Positions 54,501 to 62,351 of a DNA stretch of 64,000 nt are shown piece after piece. The first letter of the stretch is position 1, and every line of letters begins with the position of its first letter. The translations under genes were made by a program, and so were the position numbers. The notes beneath the pieces were generated by a model that saw nothing but the letters and a program-made list of their open reading frames with translations, was not told where the DNA came from and made no database searches. Origin of the DNA: Amycolatopsis sp. (GTDB lineage: Bacteria; Actinomycetota; Actinomycetes; Mycobacteriales; Pseudonocardiaceae). The DNA is taken from positions 1 through 64,000 of the forward strand of contig NZ_JAODNM010000033.1 of assembly GCF_025464955.1 (NCBI RefSeq), given 5' to 3'.

Positions 54501-55076
54501 CGACCAGCCCTGCTGGCAATGCTGGCCGCCGCTCTCACAGCCGGGCACACCACCACCCCAGAGGCCGGGCATTTTGCCGGCCAGCTTCTTCCCGAAGTCA
54601 AAGCCGACGGGGAAGTTGTAATAGTACTTCAGATCCAGTGTCGGGCTGGCCGCCAGCGCGGCCGCGCCTGGCGCGGTGGACTTGCTCAGATCCTGATACA
54701 TCTGGCCGCCGCCCAGCCCGCACCCGCAACTGGGCGGTCCGCTCGGCGCCGGATAGGTCGTCTTCAGCGCCTGACCACCGCCGGGCGCGGTCGGGTCGCT
54801 CACCGGCTGGAAGTTGGAGTAACCCCAGTTGCAAGTCGACGACGAAGTGGCACCCTTGCAGACCTGGGTGTCCGAGGTCAGGCCGTAGTTGTTGTTCCAG
54901 CTCGGTGTGTGGAAGTTGCTGAAGTCCGTGCTCCAGGTCGATGCTACCGACGGCGTGGTGGGCGCGGCAGCGATGGTGCCGCTCGACGCCAGCGCCACCC
55001 CCGAGGTCACCAGCGTGAGCGCCAACGCCCACGCCCCGACCCGCGCGATTCTACCCAGGACTCTCCTGTGCGACAT
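51579..55076 (-). CDS. giant secreted multidomain polysaccharide lyase (PL14-like + FN3/CBM2 + second lyase-like domain)
   Basis: 1165 aa, Sec signal 1-30. Domains in order: N-terminal beta-jelly-roll about 45-305 (FSNFHTPSWNNNYGL, GGGQMYQDL, YYYNFPVGFDFGKKLAGKMP, YMWRGG, FFSTFHGGHDTSWSP), resembling PL14-type alginate/glucuronate lyases. Then FN3 (315-397), FN3 (408-492), CBM2-like (500-598: KDWGNGFTDSATITNKSGSA, VNGWNVQF), FN3 (606-688) and FN3 (697-780). The C-terminal domain 790-1165 is helical, with GFSQPEIDSAVAAPLFAWAA, DSDGGLEMWAQAPVAQALLL, GICGFGNF and YRDGGVDTEIAAIQFFGA, resembling alpha/alpha-toroid lyases. Its clan is unassigned. Probably degrades an acidic polysaccharide such as alginate. 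Upstream neighbour is a PL7 alginate lyase. Confidence 0.82.
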   Translation of the reverse strand: MSHRRVLGRIARVGAWALALTLVTSGVALASSGTIAAAPTTPSVASTWSTDFSNFHTPSWNNNYGLTSDTQVCKGATSSSTCNWGYSNFQPVSDPTAPGGGQALKTTYPAPSGPPSCGCGLGGGQMYQDLSKSTAPGAAALAASPTLDLKYYYNFPVGFDFGKKLAGKMPGLWGGGVPGCESGGQHCQQGWSTRYMWRGGSANATDGELYFYTASGGGFGADLCKGNWKFAGDGKWHSIEQQVNTTTGSITVWSDGGSTPVCQTTQTLPGANSGVFFSTFHGGHDTSWSPSKTTTDEFADFTLATGQQTGGGPATPATPTGLTASGATSSSLNLSWSQADNADPAVSYKVFEGTAVVATPTATSATISGLAPNTSHTYTVEAIDSAGNVSTPSMSATGTTSGGGTNTPATPTGLATSGATTSSLKLSWSETNNADPAVSYKVYEGTTVVATPTTTSATITGLAPNTGHTYTVSALDSTGAESAQSVPATGQTSSSSGGGLTVTIAKTKDWGNGFTDSATITNKSGSAVNGWNVQFDLDASENIESESNATLTTSGNHYTFTNTGSSGSIANGASVTVVFSGDYTTGYLPPTNVTVNGQGTGGGGTPAVPTGLAVSAATSSSLTLSWSETDNTDPAVSYKVYEGSVVVATPTAMSATIGGLAAGSSHTYTVVAVDSAGATSAQSASVTGATNPNSTGPATPTGLAVSGTTSSSVNLSWSETNNSDPAVSYKVYEGSVVVATPTTTSATISGLAPGSSHSYTVSAVDSAGVESAPSAPVTATTSGGGGGSGFSQPEIDSAVAAPLFAWAAPTSAVPRPGTNPVNIGESKVVYYLALVDKVAPGAKATGGTTVDSALLAQVRTMISGGKEPDSDGGLEMWAQAPVAQALLLLKNGPAWSELTAAEQNKVTLLEAAMGYGSNYTYNDANSFSSGICGFGNFSKTNNPNYRDGGVDTEIAAIQFFGAANWDSMLTSFSDATVTSQLKAAGLTNSGQCFAAVGTGGNAAIARAFLYQGHHSSDLMGIWNTIAGNTFDKTAQSTVSPAHIADGTTSPYDGKCCMGHEFSSTDSQGLRSSALYTFEGWMNVTGSRVSMQVLGNFNPAGASNETAYHIGTLDLKYKLDHGYISHALNQSNILVDDHGNPATDGPNVKGFLYDWDAYSVSGAPQS

Positions 55077-55086
55077 TGCACATTCT
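55069..55086 (-). promoter_or_regulatory. shared start leader, giant lyase copy
   Basis: The minus strand reads GGAGAATGTGCAATGTCGCAC around the start: ATGTGCAATG places an upstream out-of-frame ATG seven bases before the real ATG. The same GGA-N2-ATGTGCAATGTCGCAC occurs at the PL7 gene. Confidence 0.6.
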
Positions 55087-55283
55087 CCCTAACTGGTTCC
55101 GGTGAACAAACCGGCGGAATGAGGATTCCACCGGATTCCTTCTGGCGGCGGGATCAGCGCAGAGCTAGCCACTTTCGGTATCGAGGAGAGGAAACGCTCG
55201 GCGACGAAGCGGAGGTGCGACCGTCCGAAACAGGCTGCAAAACGGAGGCCCCGGTTTCGTTGACTATCTACTTGTGACAGTCC

Positions 55284-56114
55284 TTAGGCGTGTTGGATCG
55301 ACAGTGCGTAGAACTGCACTTTCGCTCCGACTGTGCTGCTGCTTCCGGTCGACTGGTCGTAGTCGCCGGCCTTGAAGTACATGGTGTAGCTCTTGAAGGC
55401 CGAGGCCAGCGGCCAGGTCGTCTGCTTGCCGTTGAGCGTCAGCCTGATGGTGTTGCCTCCGGTCAGCGCGATCACGTAAGTGAACTGCGTGCCGACGGGC
55501 ACATTCCCGACCTTGTACAGGATCTCGTTGCCACCGGCGGGGGTTTGTTCGATCCCCATCTTGACGTCGCCGTTGGCGTAGTAGAACAGCTCCAGCAACG
55601 GTTTCGTCGATCCGCTGTTCTGGCCGAGGTGGATCTGCCCGACACAGACGTGGTTCGGGATCTGGGTGGACTTGACGGTCGCCGAAAGCGTGTGGGTGCC
55701 GGGAACGGACCAGGCAGCTGCGGAGCCGTTGGGGTTCATTTCCCGCAGTTCTGACCGCGCGTAATGTGAATTCGGCGTGGTGACGCCGTTTTCCGGGTCC
55801 CAGAAGCTCATGGAACCGTCGGTTTTGTCGGTGGAGAAATAGCTGTCCTGGAACCCGTTCGACCCCACCAGACCCGAAGAGGGGATAGTCGTGGGTGACC
55901 CCGGGGAGCCGGTCGGGAGTTGCAGTTCCCACCGGGAGAGATCAAAATTGCCGCCGGGGGCGACCGCAGGATTGAGCTTGGCTGCCGAGGGAGTGGCAGC
56001 GGCAGCGGCCGGACCAGCAGAGCTCATGGTAATGGCGGGTACGGCAAGCAGGGCGAGCGCTACGGTCCCTGCCCCGATACTGAGTTGACGGCTTCGGAAC
56101 TGATGGTGCGACAT
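55284..56114 (-). CDS. secreted alginate lyase, PL7
   Basis: 276 aa, signal peptide 1-39. All three PL7 signatures present: RSELRE (120-125), QIH (160-162) and YFKAGDYDQ (246-254). QIH rather than QVH is usually associated with polyguluronate preference. Single catalytic domain, PF08787, length as expected. Beta-eliminates alginate-type polyuronates outside the cell. Upstream of and on the same strand as the giant lyase, separated by about 200 bases with its own RBS, so possibly a two-gene unit. Shares an unusual start leader with that gene. Confidence 0.94.
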   Translation of the reverse strand: MSHHQFRSRQLSIGAGTVALALLAVPAITMSSAGPAAAAATPSAAKLNPAVAPGGNFDLSRWELQLPTGSPGSPTTIPSSGLVGSNGFQDSYFSTDKTDGSMSFWDPENGVTTPNSHYARSELREMNPNGSAAAWSVPGTHTLSATVKSTQIPNHVCVGQIHLGQNSGSTKPLLELFYYANGDVKMGIEQTPAGGNEILYKVGNVPVGTQFTYVIALTGGNTIRLTLNGKQTTWPLASAFKSYTMYFKAGDYDQSTGSSSTVGAKVQFYALSIQHA

Positions 56115-56124
56115 TGCACATCCT
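56105..56124 (-). promoter_or_regulatory. shared start leader, PL7 copy
   Basis: The minus strand reads GGAGGATGTGCAATGTCGCAC at the PL7 start, giving the same MSH N-terminus and the same out-of-frame upstream ATG as the giant lyase gene. Suggests duplication of the 5' region or a shared translational control. Confidence 0.6.
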
Positions 56125-56906
56125 CCACAGCTGATGGGTGATCAATCCGTGGTCACACGATGACGAACCCGACGCCGAGCGTCGCGTGACGCGGACAGGC
56201 GACCCGACAGCGGATACGCCCGACCTCCACAGATCTCTTGGCCGACGCCAAGCCGCCCCTCCTTCCCCGGATTGGCGTTCATATATGTGACTCGTGCCCT
56301 TTATGTGATTAGAGGTCACATACTCGGCACTCGCCGAAAAGTAGCTGCACCCGTTCGTCCTGTCAACGGGCAGCCGCAAGAACGGGGAACACCAGGCCCG
56401 ATTGCCGCATCCGGAGATTCACGCAATGCCGCAAGTCGGACAAATCACCATGCCGAGAGCGGTATTCCACGCCGCACTCATTTGTCTGCCGCTCCACCGC
56501 CGCTACCGTGGTCCAGCCGGGAAGACGGTAGAACCATTCGTGGCCACTGCGAACAGCGCCACCGTGCCAGAAGGTTAGGCGCAGGTTAGCGTAAAACGCT
56601 TTTTCGCTTATCTCACGGTTCAACGAAAGAGAGATCCATCCCGGACTGCGCCCGGGCGGCCGGATCGCCTCCCCAGACCGATGGCAGCCATGGCAACGAT
56701 GTCATCAGCGACTGCCCGGCCTGCGTTCGGATACCGGGCGGCAAGGCAGGCGAGAGTGCACACCGTCTCCGACCGGACGGGCGGCAACTCTGGCCCGCTG
56801 AGGCAGCACGAAATTCACCGCTACGAAAATGGCCCGAACCCGGCGAAACCGTCCGGGGAAGAATTGATTTTCCCGGACGGTTTCCCCGGCAAAGACCTCG
56901 TTGTTG
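56115..56906. other. long intergenic region upstream of the PL7 gene
   Basis: About 790 bases without recognisable genes. It holds a TATGTGA-type operator cluster (next entry) and an AT-richer segment near 56580-56620 (GTAAAACGCTTTTTCGC). Confidence 0.55.
56283..56322. promoter_or_regulatory. TATGTGA operator cluster
   Basis: TATGTGAC at 56283-56290, then TATGTGA-TTAGAGG-TCACATA (56302-56322), a 21-bp palindrome with 7-bp arms. It sits about 170-210 bases upstream of the PL7 start. Resembles CRP- or GntR-like sites, but the 7-base spacer does not match the N6 CRP consensus. Confidence 0.6.
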
Positions 56907-57138
56907 TCACGACTTGTTGGTGCCGGGGGTCAGCACCTTGCCGATAACGAAGACGGTCGCGTTCTTGGTGGGGATGTTGCCGCAGAGGACCGGGTTTCCG
57001 TTGACGGTCGGGGCGAACACCGTGATGGACGGCGCGCTGTTCAGCGGGTCGACCAGGTTCGTCGCCTGGACGGCCGCGACCAGGGTCTTGAGCAACGGGT
57101 TCGTCGACGCGGCGGAGGTGCCGTGGTTGTCCCGCTGA
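56907..57138 (-). pseudogene. fasciclin-domain protein remnant with internal deletion
   Basis: The minus strand reads NHGTSAASTNPLLKTLVAAV and QATNLVDPLNSAPSITVFAP, the start of a fasciclin domain, joined in frame to TVNGNPVLCGNIPTKNATVF and VIGKVLTPGT, its end. The roughly 80-residue middle is missing and no signal peptide or start precedes it. In intact secreted fasciclin proteins the first block continues ...VFAPTDAAF.... This is a decayed gene. Confidence 0.7.
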
Positions 57139-57414
57139 CAGTGTTCTCGTCCGGCCGACAGTGTCGACCATTGGGCTCCCGCCGATCGCTTCCGACACCG
57201 GCGTGACCGCTGGACACGCAGCGTCCAGCAGTGGCCTTGTCAACGGAGCCAACGGTTCCGTCAGCGACGTCACCGCGTCGAGAGCCGGCGAGCGCTCGAC
57301 ATACTCGGTGCCGGTTCCGGCCGCGCTCTGGTAGGCCTCGGCGGTCACGGACGGGAACTCCTCGCAGCCGCCGCGGTGGGAATCAAACGCCTCCGCCGGA
57401 CGCTTACACCTGCT

Positions 57415-58437
57415 GTGAAAAAGATTGGCTTCCTCTCCTTCGGCCACTGGTCGCCGGGTGCGCACTCCGAGACCCGGTCCGCCGCCGACTTCCTGCACCA
57501 GTCCATCGACCTGGCGGTCGCCGCCGAGGAGCTCGGCGTGGACGGCGCGTACTTCCGCGTGCACCACTTCGCCCAGCAGGCCGGCAGCCCGTTCCCGCTG
57601 CTCTCGGCGATCGGCGCGCGCACCTCGAAGATCGAGATCGGCACCGGCGTGATCGACATGCGCTACGAGAACCCGCTGTACATGGCCGAAGACGCCGGTG
57701 CCGCCGATCTCATCTCCAGCGGCCGCCTGCAGCTCGGCATCAGCAGGGGGTCCCCCGAGCAGGTGATCGACGGCTGGCGTTACTTCGGGTTCACCCCGGA
57801 CGAAGGCGAGACCGACGCGGACATGGCCCGCCGGCACACCGAGGCCTTCCTGAAGGTGATCGAGGGTGAGGGCTTCGCGCAGCCGAGCCCGCGGCCGATG
57901 TTCGCCAACCCGCCGGGGCTGTTGCGCGTCGAGCCTTACTCCGCTGGCCTGCGCGAACGCATCTGGTGGGGCTCCGCCTCGAACGCGACCGGCGCCTGGG
58001 CCGCGAAGCTGGGGATGAACCTGCAGAGCTCCACACTCAAGTTCGACGAGACAGGTGAGCCGCTGCACGTCCAGCAGCGCAAGCAGATCGAGGCCTACCG
58101 CGACGCGTGGAAAGAGGCCGGTCACGCCCGAGAGCCGCGGGTGTCGATCAGCCGGAGCATTTTCGCACTGACCAACGACCTGGACCGGGCCTACTTCGGC
58201 CGCGACCGCAACTCACGGGACCAGATCGGCATGATCGACGAGAACACGAAGGCGATCTTCGGACGTTCGTACGCCGCCGAGCCGGACGAGCTGGTGAGGC
58301 AGCTCAAGGAGGACGAGGCCATCCAGTCCGCGGACACCCTCCTGCTGACCATTCCCAACCAGCTTGGTGTCGACTACAACGCCCACGTACTGGAGAGCAT
58401 CCTCACTCACGTGGCCCCGGAGTTGGGCTGGCGCTGA
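57415..58437 (+). CDS. LLM-class flavin-dependent oxidoreductase (luciferase-like)
   Basis: 340 aa from GTG 57415 (MKKIGFLSFGHW); GTG 57376 is an alternative. The TIM-barrel luciferase family shows LAVAAEELGVDGAYFRVHHF, PLLSAIGARTSKIEIGTGVI, MRYENPLYMAEDAGAADLIS, GRLQLGISRGSPEQVIDGWR and WWGSASNATGAWAAKLGMNL. Uses reduced FMN/F420-type cofactors; substrate unknown. Cytoplasmic. No operon partner seen. Confidence 0.9.
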   Translation: MKKIGFLSFGHWSPGAHSETRSAADFLHQSIDLAVAAEELGVDGAYFRVHHFAQQAGSPFPLLSAIGARTSKIEIGTGVIDMRYENPLYMAEDAGAADLISSGRLQLGISRGSPEQVIDGWRYFGFTPDEGETDADMARRHTEAFLKVIEGEGFAQPSPRPMFANPPGLLRVEPYSAGLRERIWWGSASNATGAWAAKLGMNLQSSTLKFDETGEPLHVQQRKQIEAYRDAWKEAGHAREPRVSISRSIFALTNDLDRAYFGRDRNSRDQIGMIDENTKAIFGRSYAAEPDELVRQLKEDEAIQSADTLLLTIPNQLGVDYNAHVLESILTHVAPELGWR

Positions 58438-58482
58438 CCGCCGTCGGGGTACGAGCACTGACGGCTGTCAGTCTCCCGTCGA

Positions 58483-58989
58483 TCAACCGCCTTCACGCTT
58501 TTGGGTGATCACGCCAAGTAGCGTCGGGTTGGTGCCTATCCAACAGGAACCCGAAACGGCGGCTTGTCTCGCCGCGCCATGTTTGGTCTCTCCGGTCTGA
58601 TCACCGCGGCGGTCGCGGTAGGGAGCACCGGGGTCGCGGCCGCAGCCGAGGAGCCCATCGACCCGGCGGCCGGCACCCTGATCACCCTGGGCACGGCGGC
58701 TGGCCCGCTGCCGGAGGCGAACCTGACCGGGACGAGTTCGGTCATCGTCACCGGCGGCCACAGCTAGATCGGGCCGCCACTCGCGGGCCACCGCCAACGA
58801 CTCCTCCAAGGACATGTCCACCCTCGTACCGCCGAACCCCTCGCCCGCAGCGGCGGGAACTATGCCCTCCAGCAGGTTGACACCGATACGAAGCTGGACT
58901 TCGGCGACGATGTCAGGGAGTTCGGCACCCGCCGCAAGGAACTCCACGTCGTCTGCGGCCAACACAGCGAAGACGGAGGGGGCTGACAT
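58483..58989 (-). CDS. hypothetical protein, probably decayed at its C-terminus
   Basis: The first 75 residues (MSAPSVFAVLAADDVEFLAA, GAELPDIVAEVQLRIGVNLL and EGIVPAAAGEGFGGTRVDMS LEESLAVAREWRPDLAVAA) look like a real folded helical segment. The remainder is arginine-rich, low quality sequence. The plus strand 58579-58767 instead reads a possible signal peptide (MFGLSGLITAAVAVGSTGVA), so the two may be competing fragments. No strong RBS for either. Not recognised. Confidence 0.35.
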   Translation of the reverse strand: MSAPSVFAVLAADDVEFLAAGAELPDIVAEVQLRIGVNLLEGIVPAAAGEGFGGTRVDMSLEESLAVAREWRPDLAVAAGDDDRTRPGQVRLRQRASRRAQGDQGAGRRVDGLLGCGRDPGAPYRDRRGDQTGETKHGAARQAAVSGSCWIGTNPTLLGVITQKREGG

Positions 58990-59473
58990 GAGCGCGACGG
59001 TGTCACCGCGCTTACGGAAGGCTCGAGCCAGGGGCAGGAAGGGGGAAGATGTGCCCGTGGGCGGGGGTGGCAGAAAAGAGAACGCGCACCATTATCACTT
59101 ACCTCTGCAGCGAATAGTTGATCGTGCAAGAATGTTGATAGGGCAAGAACACTGCGGTCTGCTGACCCTGTCGGCCCGCGATCGCCGCGAGGTCGCCTAC
59201 GAGGTACATCATGGACATTCGGTGATTATATAACTATGACCGCAAAGTTATAACACAAGTGATCGTCAGGGCAATCCGTGCTGCCCTTCTTGCCAATCAA
59301 TTTGATCTCAAAGCAGCATCAAGGTACCGAAAGGCGCCCTGGCGCTCTGCGCATGTGTGAGGCGCATGATGAATATGCACCACCGGCGCTGGACGCACTG
59401 GTCGGGGCCGGGGACACTCACGATTGAGAGCTGCGCCTGCCGACCTCGCGGCGTCCGAAACGAGGAGGCCTTG
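58990..59473. other. gene-poor stretch with AT-rich island
   Basis: No gene recognised. Around 59220-59260 the sequence is AT-rich (ATTATATAACTATGACC and AAGTTATAACAC), which stands out in this GC-rich window and likely includes the aquaporin promoter. Confidence 0.45.
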
Positions 59474-60283
59474 ATGGGCAAGAAGCTCGCCCGCCCTACG
59501 CCGCTGCCGCTTGCGCGCGCGGCGGATGAATTCCTGCTGTGCACGGTGTTGTTGTTCGTTGTCGTGACGATGGTGCGCTGGCTGCGAGCACCGGATTCGC
59601 CGCTGTATATTGCCGGCCTGCACAATGCGCTCGCCGTACTCGGCCCACTCAGCGGGGTGGTGCTGGTCGCGTTGATCTACTCACCGCCTGGCCGACGCAG
59701 CGGGGGGCACATGAATCCGGCGGTGACGATCGGCCTGTGGCTGACAGACGCGTTCCCCGGCGCGAGCGTGCTGCCGTACGTTGCCCTGCAGCTGGGTGGA
59801 TCGCTGCTCGGCACTGAGCTCGGGCAACTGGCATGGGGCAGTGCCGCCGCCGGCCCGACCGTCGGCGACGCGGCGTTGCGTCCTGGCCCTGGCTGGGGCA
59901 CCTCGGCTGTGTTTCTCGCCGAGACCGCCAGCGTGATCGTAGTGATCTTGCTCGTCGGGCATTTCCTGGCACATCCGGCTTATAGCCGATGGTTGCCGCC
60001 CACGGTCGGCCTCTTCGTTGCCACGCTCATTGTCGTACTTGGTGCCTACAGCGGCGGATCAGCCAATCCCGCTCGCCAGTTCGGTCCGGCAATCATCTCG
60101 GCGCAGACAACGCTGTTGTGGGTGTACCTACTGGCACCGGTGGTGGGCGCCATACTCGGGGCGTCAGTCCATCACCTGCTGTTCCGCAGGTTCCAAATCC
60201 GCGAACCGCTGAGCTACAAACTGGACGGCAGTGGGTCGATGCCGCCCGCCGACACGCCAGTAGCTGCCGCTCAGACTTCCTGA
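59474..60283 (+). CDS. MIP-family aquaporin/glycerol-type channel
   Basis: 269 aa from ATG 59474 after GAGGAGGCCTTG. Two NPA boxes: GGHMNPAVTIGLW (about 83) and GGSANPARQFGPA (about 197), with six helices in the usual two-repeat layout (23-45, 53-75, 98-115, 140-165, 175-195, 215-240). Mediates water or small-solute flow across the membrane. The selectivity residues are not obvious by eye. Its stop overlaps the convergent MFS gene by 13 bases. Confidence 0.92.
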   Translation: MGKKLARPTPLPLARAADEFLLCTVLLFVVVTMVRWLRAPDSPLYIAGLHNALAVLGPLSGVVLVALIYSPPGRRSGGHMNPAVTIGLWLTDAFPGASVLPYVALQLGGSLLGTELGQLAWGSAAAGPTVGDAALRPGPGWGTSAVFLAETASVIVVILLVGHFLAHPAYSRWLPPTVGLFVATLIVVLGAYSGGSANPARQFGPAIISAQTTLLWVYLLAPVVGAILGASVHHLLFRRFQIREPLSYKLDGSGSMPPADTPVAAAQTS

Positions 60284-61722
60284 GCGACGCCCGCGGTCGT
60301 GGCGCGGGAGTTGTTCGGTGTTGGTTGCGGCGCGCCGGGCAGCATCAGGCTCAGTACGAGGGCGACTCCGGTGAACCCTGCTGCCCACCAGAACGCTTGG
60401 TCGAAGGCGTTCGCGGCCAGCGCCGCCGAACCCGAATGGTTGCCGAGAGCGACATCCAGGATGACGGCGAGCACAGCGACACCGAATGACCCGCCGACCT
60501 GCTGCGCGACGCGATTGATGATGCCGGCGTGCGCAATCTCGTCACGCCGAAGGCCGACGAACGAGGCCGCCTGCAGGGGAATCGACACGACGGAGAGTCC
60601 GAAGCCGCGCACCACCAGCACCGCCATCAGGAACCATTCGTCGGTCGTCGCCGAGACGAGCGCGAAAGGCACGGTCGCGAGTCCCACGATCACGAAGCCG
60701 GCAAACGCGACCCGCCTTGGCCCGATCCTATCGGTGAGTCCACCGGCCAGCGGGCGGCCCAGGAGCGCGCCGATACCCAAGGGAGCAACCAACAAGCCGG
60801 CGTGGAGCGCGTCAGCTCCGCGTACTTGCTGCAAATAAAGGGGAAGCAACGCCATGCCGCCGTAGAGCGCGGCTCCGGAGAGGAAGGCCATCGCGGTGGC
60901 GGACGCGAGTGGCCGGTGTGCGAACAACCTGACGTCGACCAACGCCGTGCCGCCGCGTCGAACCGAATACCAGGCGAATATCACCAGCAGGACCGTGCCG
61001 GCAAGCAACGGGCCGAACGCGTCGGCACCGCCGAAACCGCCTTTCTGCGACGACCTGGAAAGACCGAACAGAATCGCGACCAGACTCGGCGACAGCAGAA
61101 GCCAGCCGACGAGGTCGAAACGCGGACGCGCGTTCGTGGCGTCCGCGTCCAGCATCCGCCAGGCCAGTATGAAGCCGACCACGCAGAACGGAACGTTCAC
61201 CCAGAACAGCCACCGCCAGTCGAGCCAGTTCAGAATGACGCCGCCGATGATCGGACCCAGAATCGGCACCACCACCATCGGCAAGCTGACGATCGACATC
61301 GTGCGCCCCAACGCCCTGCCTGCCGCCGCTTGCATGATCATCGTCGAGAACAGCGGAAACAGGAGCCCGCCGCCGAATCCCTGAACAATCCGGAAGCTGA
61401 TGAGACTGGTAGCGCTCCAGGCCAGGCTGCACAGAATCGAGCCGATCAGAAAGACGGTCAAGGCGAACAGCCACACTCGCTTGCCGCCGAATCGGGCCTG
61501 CGCCCAACCGGCGAGCGGAATCACCGCACCGAGCGCGAGCAAGTACCCGGTGCTCACCCACTGAATCGTCGAGATCGGCACGTGCAACTGCGCCGAAAGG
61601 GTCTGGAGCGCAACGTTGACGATCGTCGTGTCGAAGACCACGGCGAGCGAGCCGACAATGAGCGCGACGGCGATCTTGACAACTTTCGGATCGAGGCGAT
61701 CGTCGGTGGTTGTCTTGGTCAC
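60271..61722 (-). CDS. MFS exporter, EmrB/QacA (DHA2) family
   Basis: 483 aa from GTG 61722 (ACTGGAGCCGAA upstream). SLAVVFDTTIVNVALQTLSA, VSTGYLLALGAVIPLAGWAQ, motif A ARFGGKRVWLFALT, SFRIVQGFGGGLLFPLFSTM, MSIVSLPMVVVPILGPIIGG and VILNWLDWRWLFWVNVPFCV, then the second half with LYLQQVRGADALHAGLLVAP. About 14 helices. Exports drugs or metabolites. Third gene of a MarR-PEBP-MFS operon. Confidence 0.92.
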   Translation of the reverse strand: MTKTTTDDRLDPKVVKIAVALIVGSLAVVFDTTIVNVALQTLSAQLHVPISTIQWVSTGYLLALGAVIPLAGWAQARFGGKRVWLFALTVFLIGSILCSLAWSATSLISFRIVQGFGGGLLFPLFSTMIMQAAAGRALGRTMSIVSLPMVVVPILGPIIGGVILNWLDWRWLFWVNVPFCVVGFILAWRMLDADATNARPRFDLVGWLLLSPSLVAILFGLSRSSQKGGFGGADAFGPLLAGTVLLVIFAWYSVRRGGTALVDVRLFAHRPLASATAMAFLSGAALYGGMALLPLYLQQVRGADALHAGLLVAPLGIGALLGRPLAGGLTDRIGPRRVAFAGFVIVGLATVPFALVSATTDEWFLMAVLVVRGFGLSVVSIPLQAASFVGLRRDEIAHAGIINRVAQQVGGSFGVAVLAVILDVALGNHSGSAALAANAFDQAFWWAAGFTGVALVLSLMLPGAPQPTPNNSRATTAGVAQEV

Positions 61723-61748
61723 TTCGGCTCCAGTGTCGTCTGTCTGGG

Positions 61749-62327
61749 TCAGCGTTCCACGGTGCCGATGAGCCGGCCCCGGGCCAGGACGGGGGTGGTG
61801 ATGGAGGACAGGAGGACGCGCGGCCGTTCGCGTTCCGGTGCGGTTCCGCCTGTGGTTGTACTGACGGGGGCGGCGAGGGCGAAGAGTTGGAAGGTGTAGT
61901 GGTGCGGCCCATGGCCCTTGATGGGTGCGGGGCCGTGGTATCCGCGTCCGATAGTGGAGCGCAGAACCCTTACGCCTTCGGCAGGTTGCCCTGCGGCGAG
62001 GGCGCCCGGGGCGAGGTCGCGGACCGCCGGGTCGATCAGGGCAAGACAGTGGATGGCGGGCTTGGCCAAGGGAACATCGGTGTCCTCGACGACCAGGAGG
62101 AGCTGAGCAGTGGCGGGAGGCGGCGGATTCCACGCCAGGTGGGGCGACAGGTTCTGGCCGCCGATGTTCTTGCCGCAGTGGTCCGGCGGGATCGTGCCGC
62201 CTTCGTCGAAATCCCGGCTGCTCAGGTTCAGCAGTTCGGGGCCGTGCAGGTTCGGCTGATTCCACGCCGCGTGGGTCTCACCTGATTTGCGATTTTTCAG
62301 GAGTCGGCCGAGCAAGGTCAGCGCCAT
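61749..62327 (-). CDS. YbhB/YbcL-type phosphatidylethanolamine-binding protein (PEBP)
   Basis: 192 aa from ATG 62327. PEBP blocks: FDEGGTIPPDHCGKNIGGQN, LSPHLAWNPPPPATAQLLLV, VEDTDVP and PAIHCLALIDP, then GRGYHGPAPIKGHGPHHYTF QLFAL, where the DxxxP and GPHHY anion-pocket residues are present. Cytoplasmic ligand-binding protein with unknown partner. Between the MarR and MFS genes, 24-26 base gaps, one transcript. Confidence 0.9.
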   Translation of the reverse strand: MALTLLGRLLKNRKSGETHAAWNQPNLHGPELLNLSSRDFDEGGTIPPDHCGKNIGGQNLSPHLAWNPPPPATAQLLLVVEDTDVPLAKPAIHCLALIDPAVRDLAPGALAAGQPAEGVRVLRSTIGRGYHGPAPIKGHGPHHYTFQLFALAAPVSTTTGGTAPERERPRVLLSSITTPVLARGRLIGTVER

Positions 62328-62351
62328 GGTTTCTTTCTGGTTCAGTGGGGA

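Noticed and set aside
56302..56322. Standard CRP/GlxR site (TGTGA-N6-TCACA)
   Set aside because: The spacer between TGTGA and TCACA is 7 bases, not 6; retained only as an unassigned palindrome.
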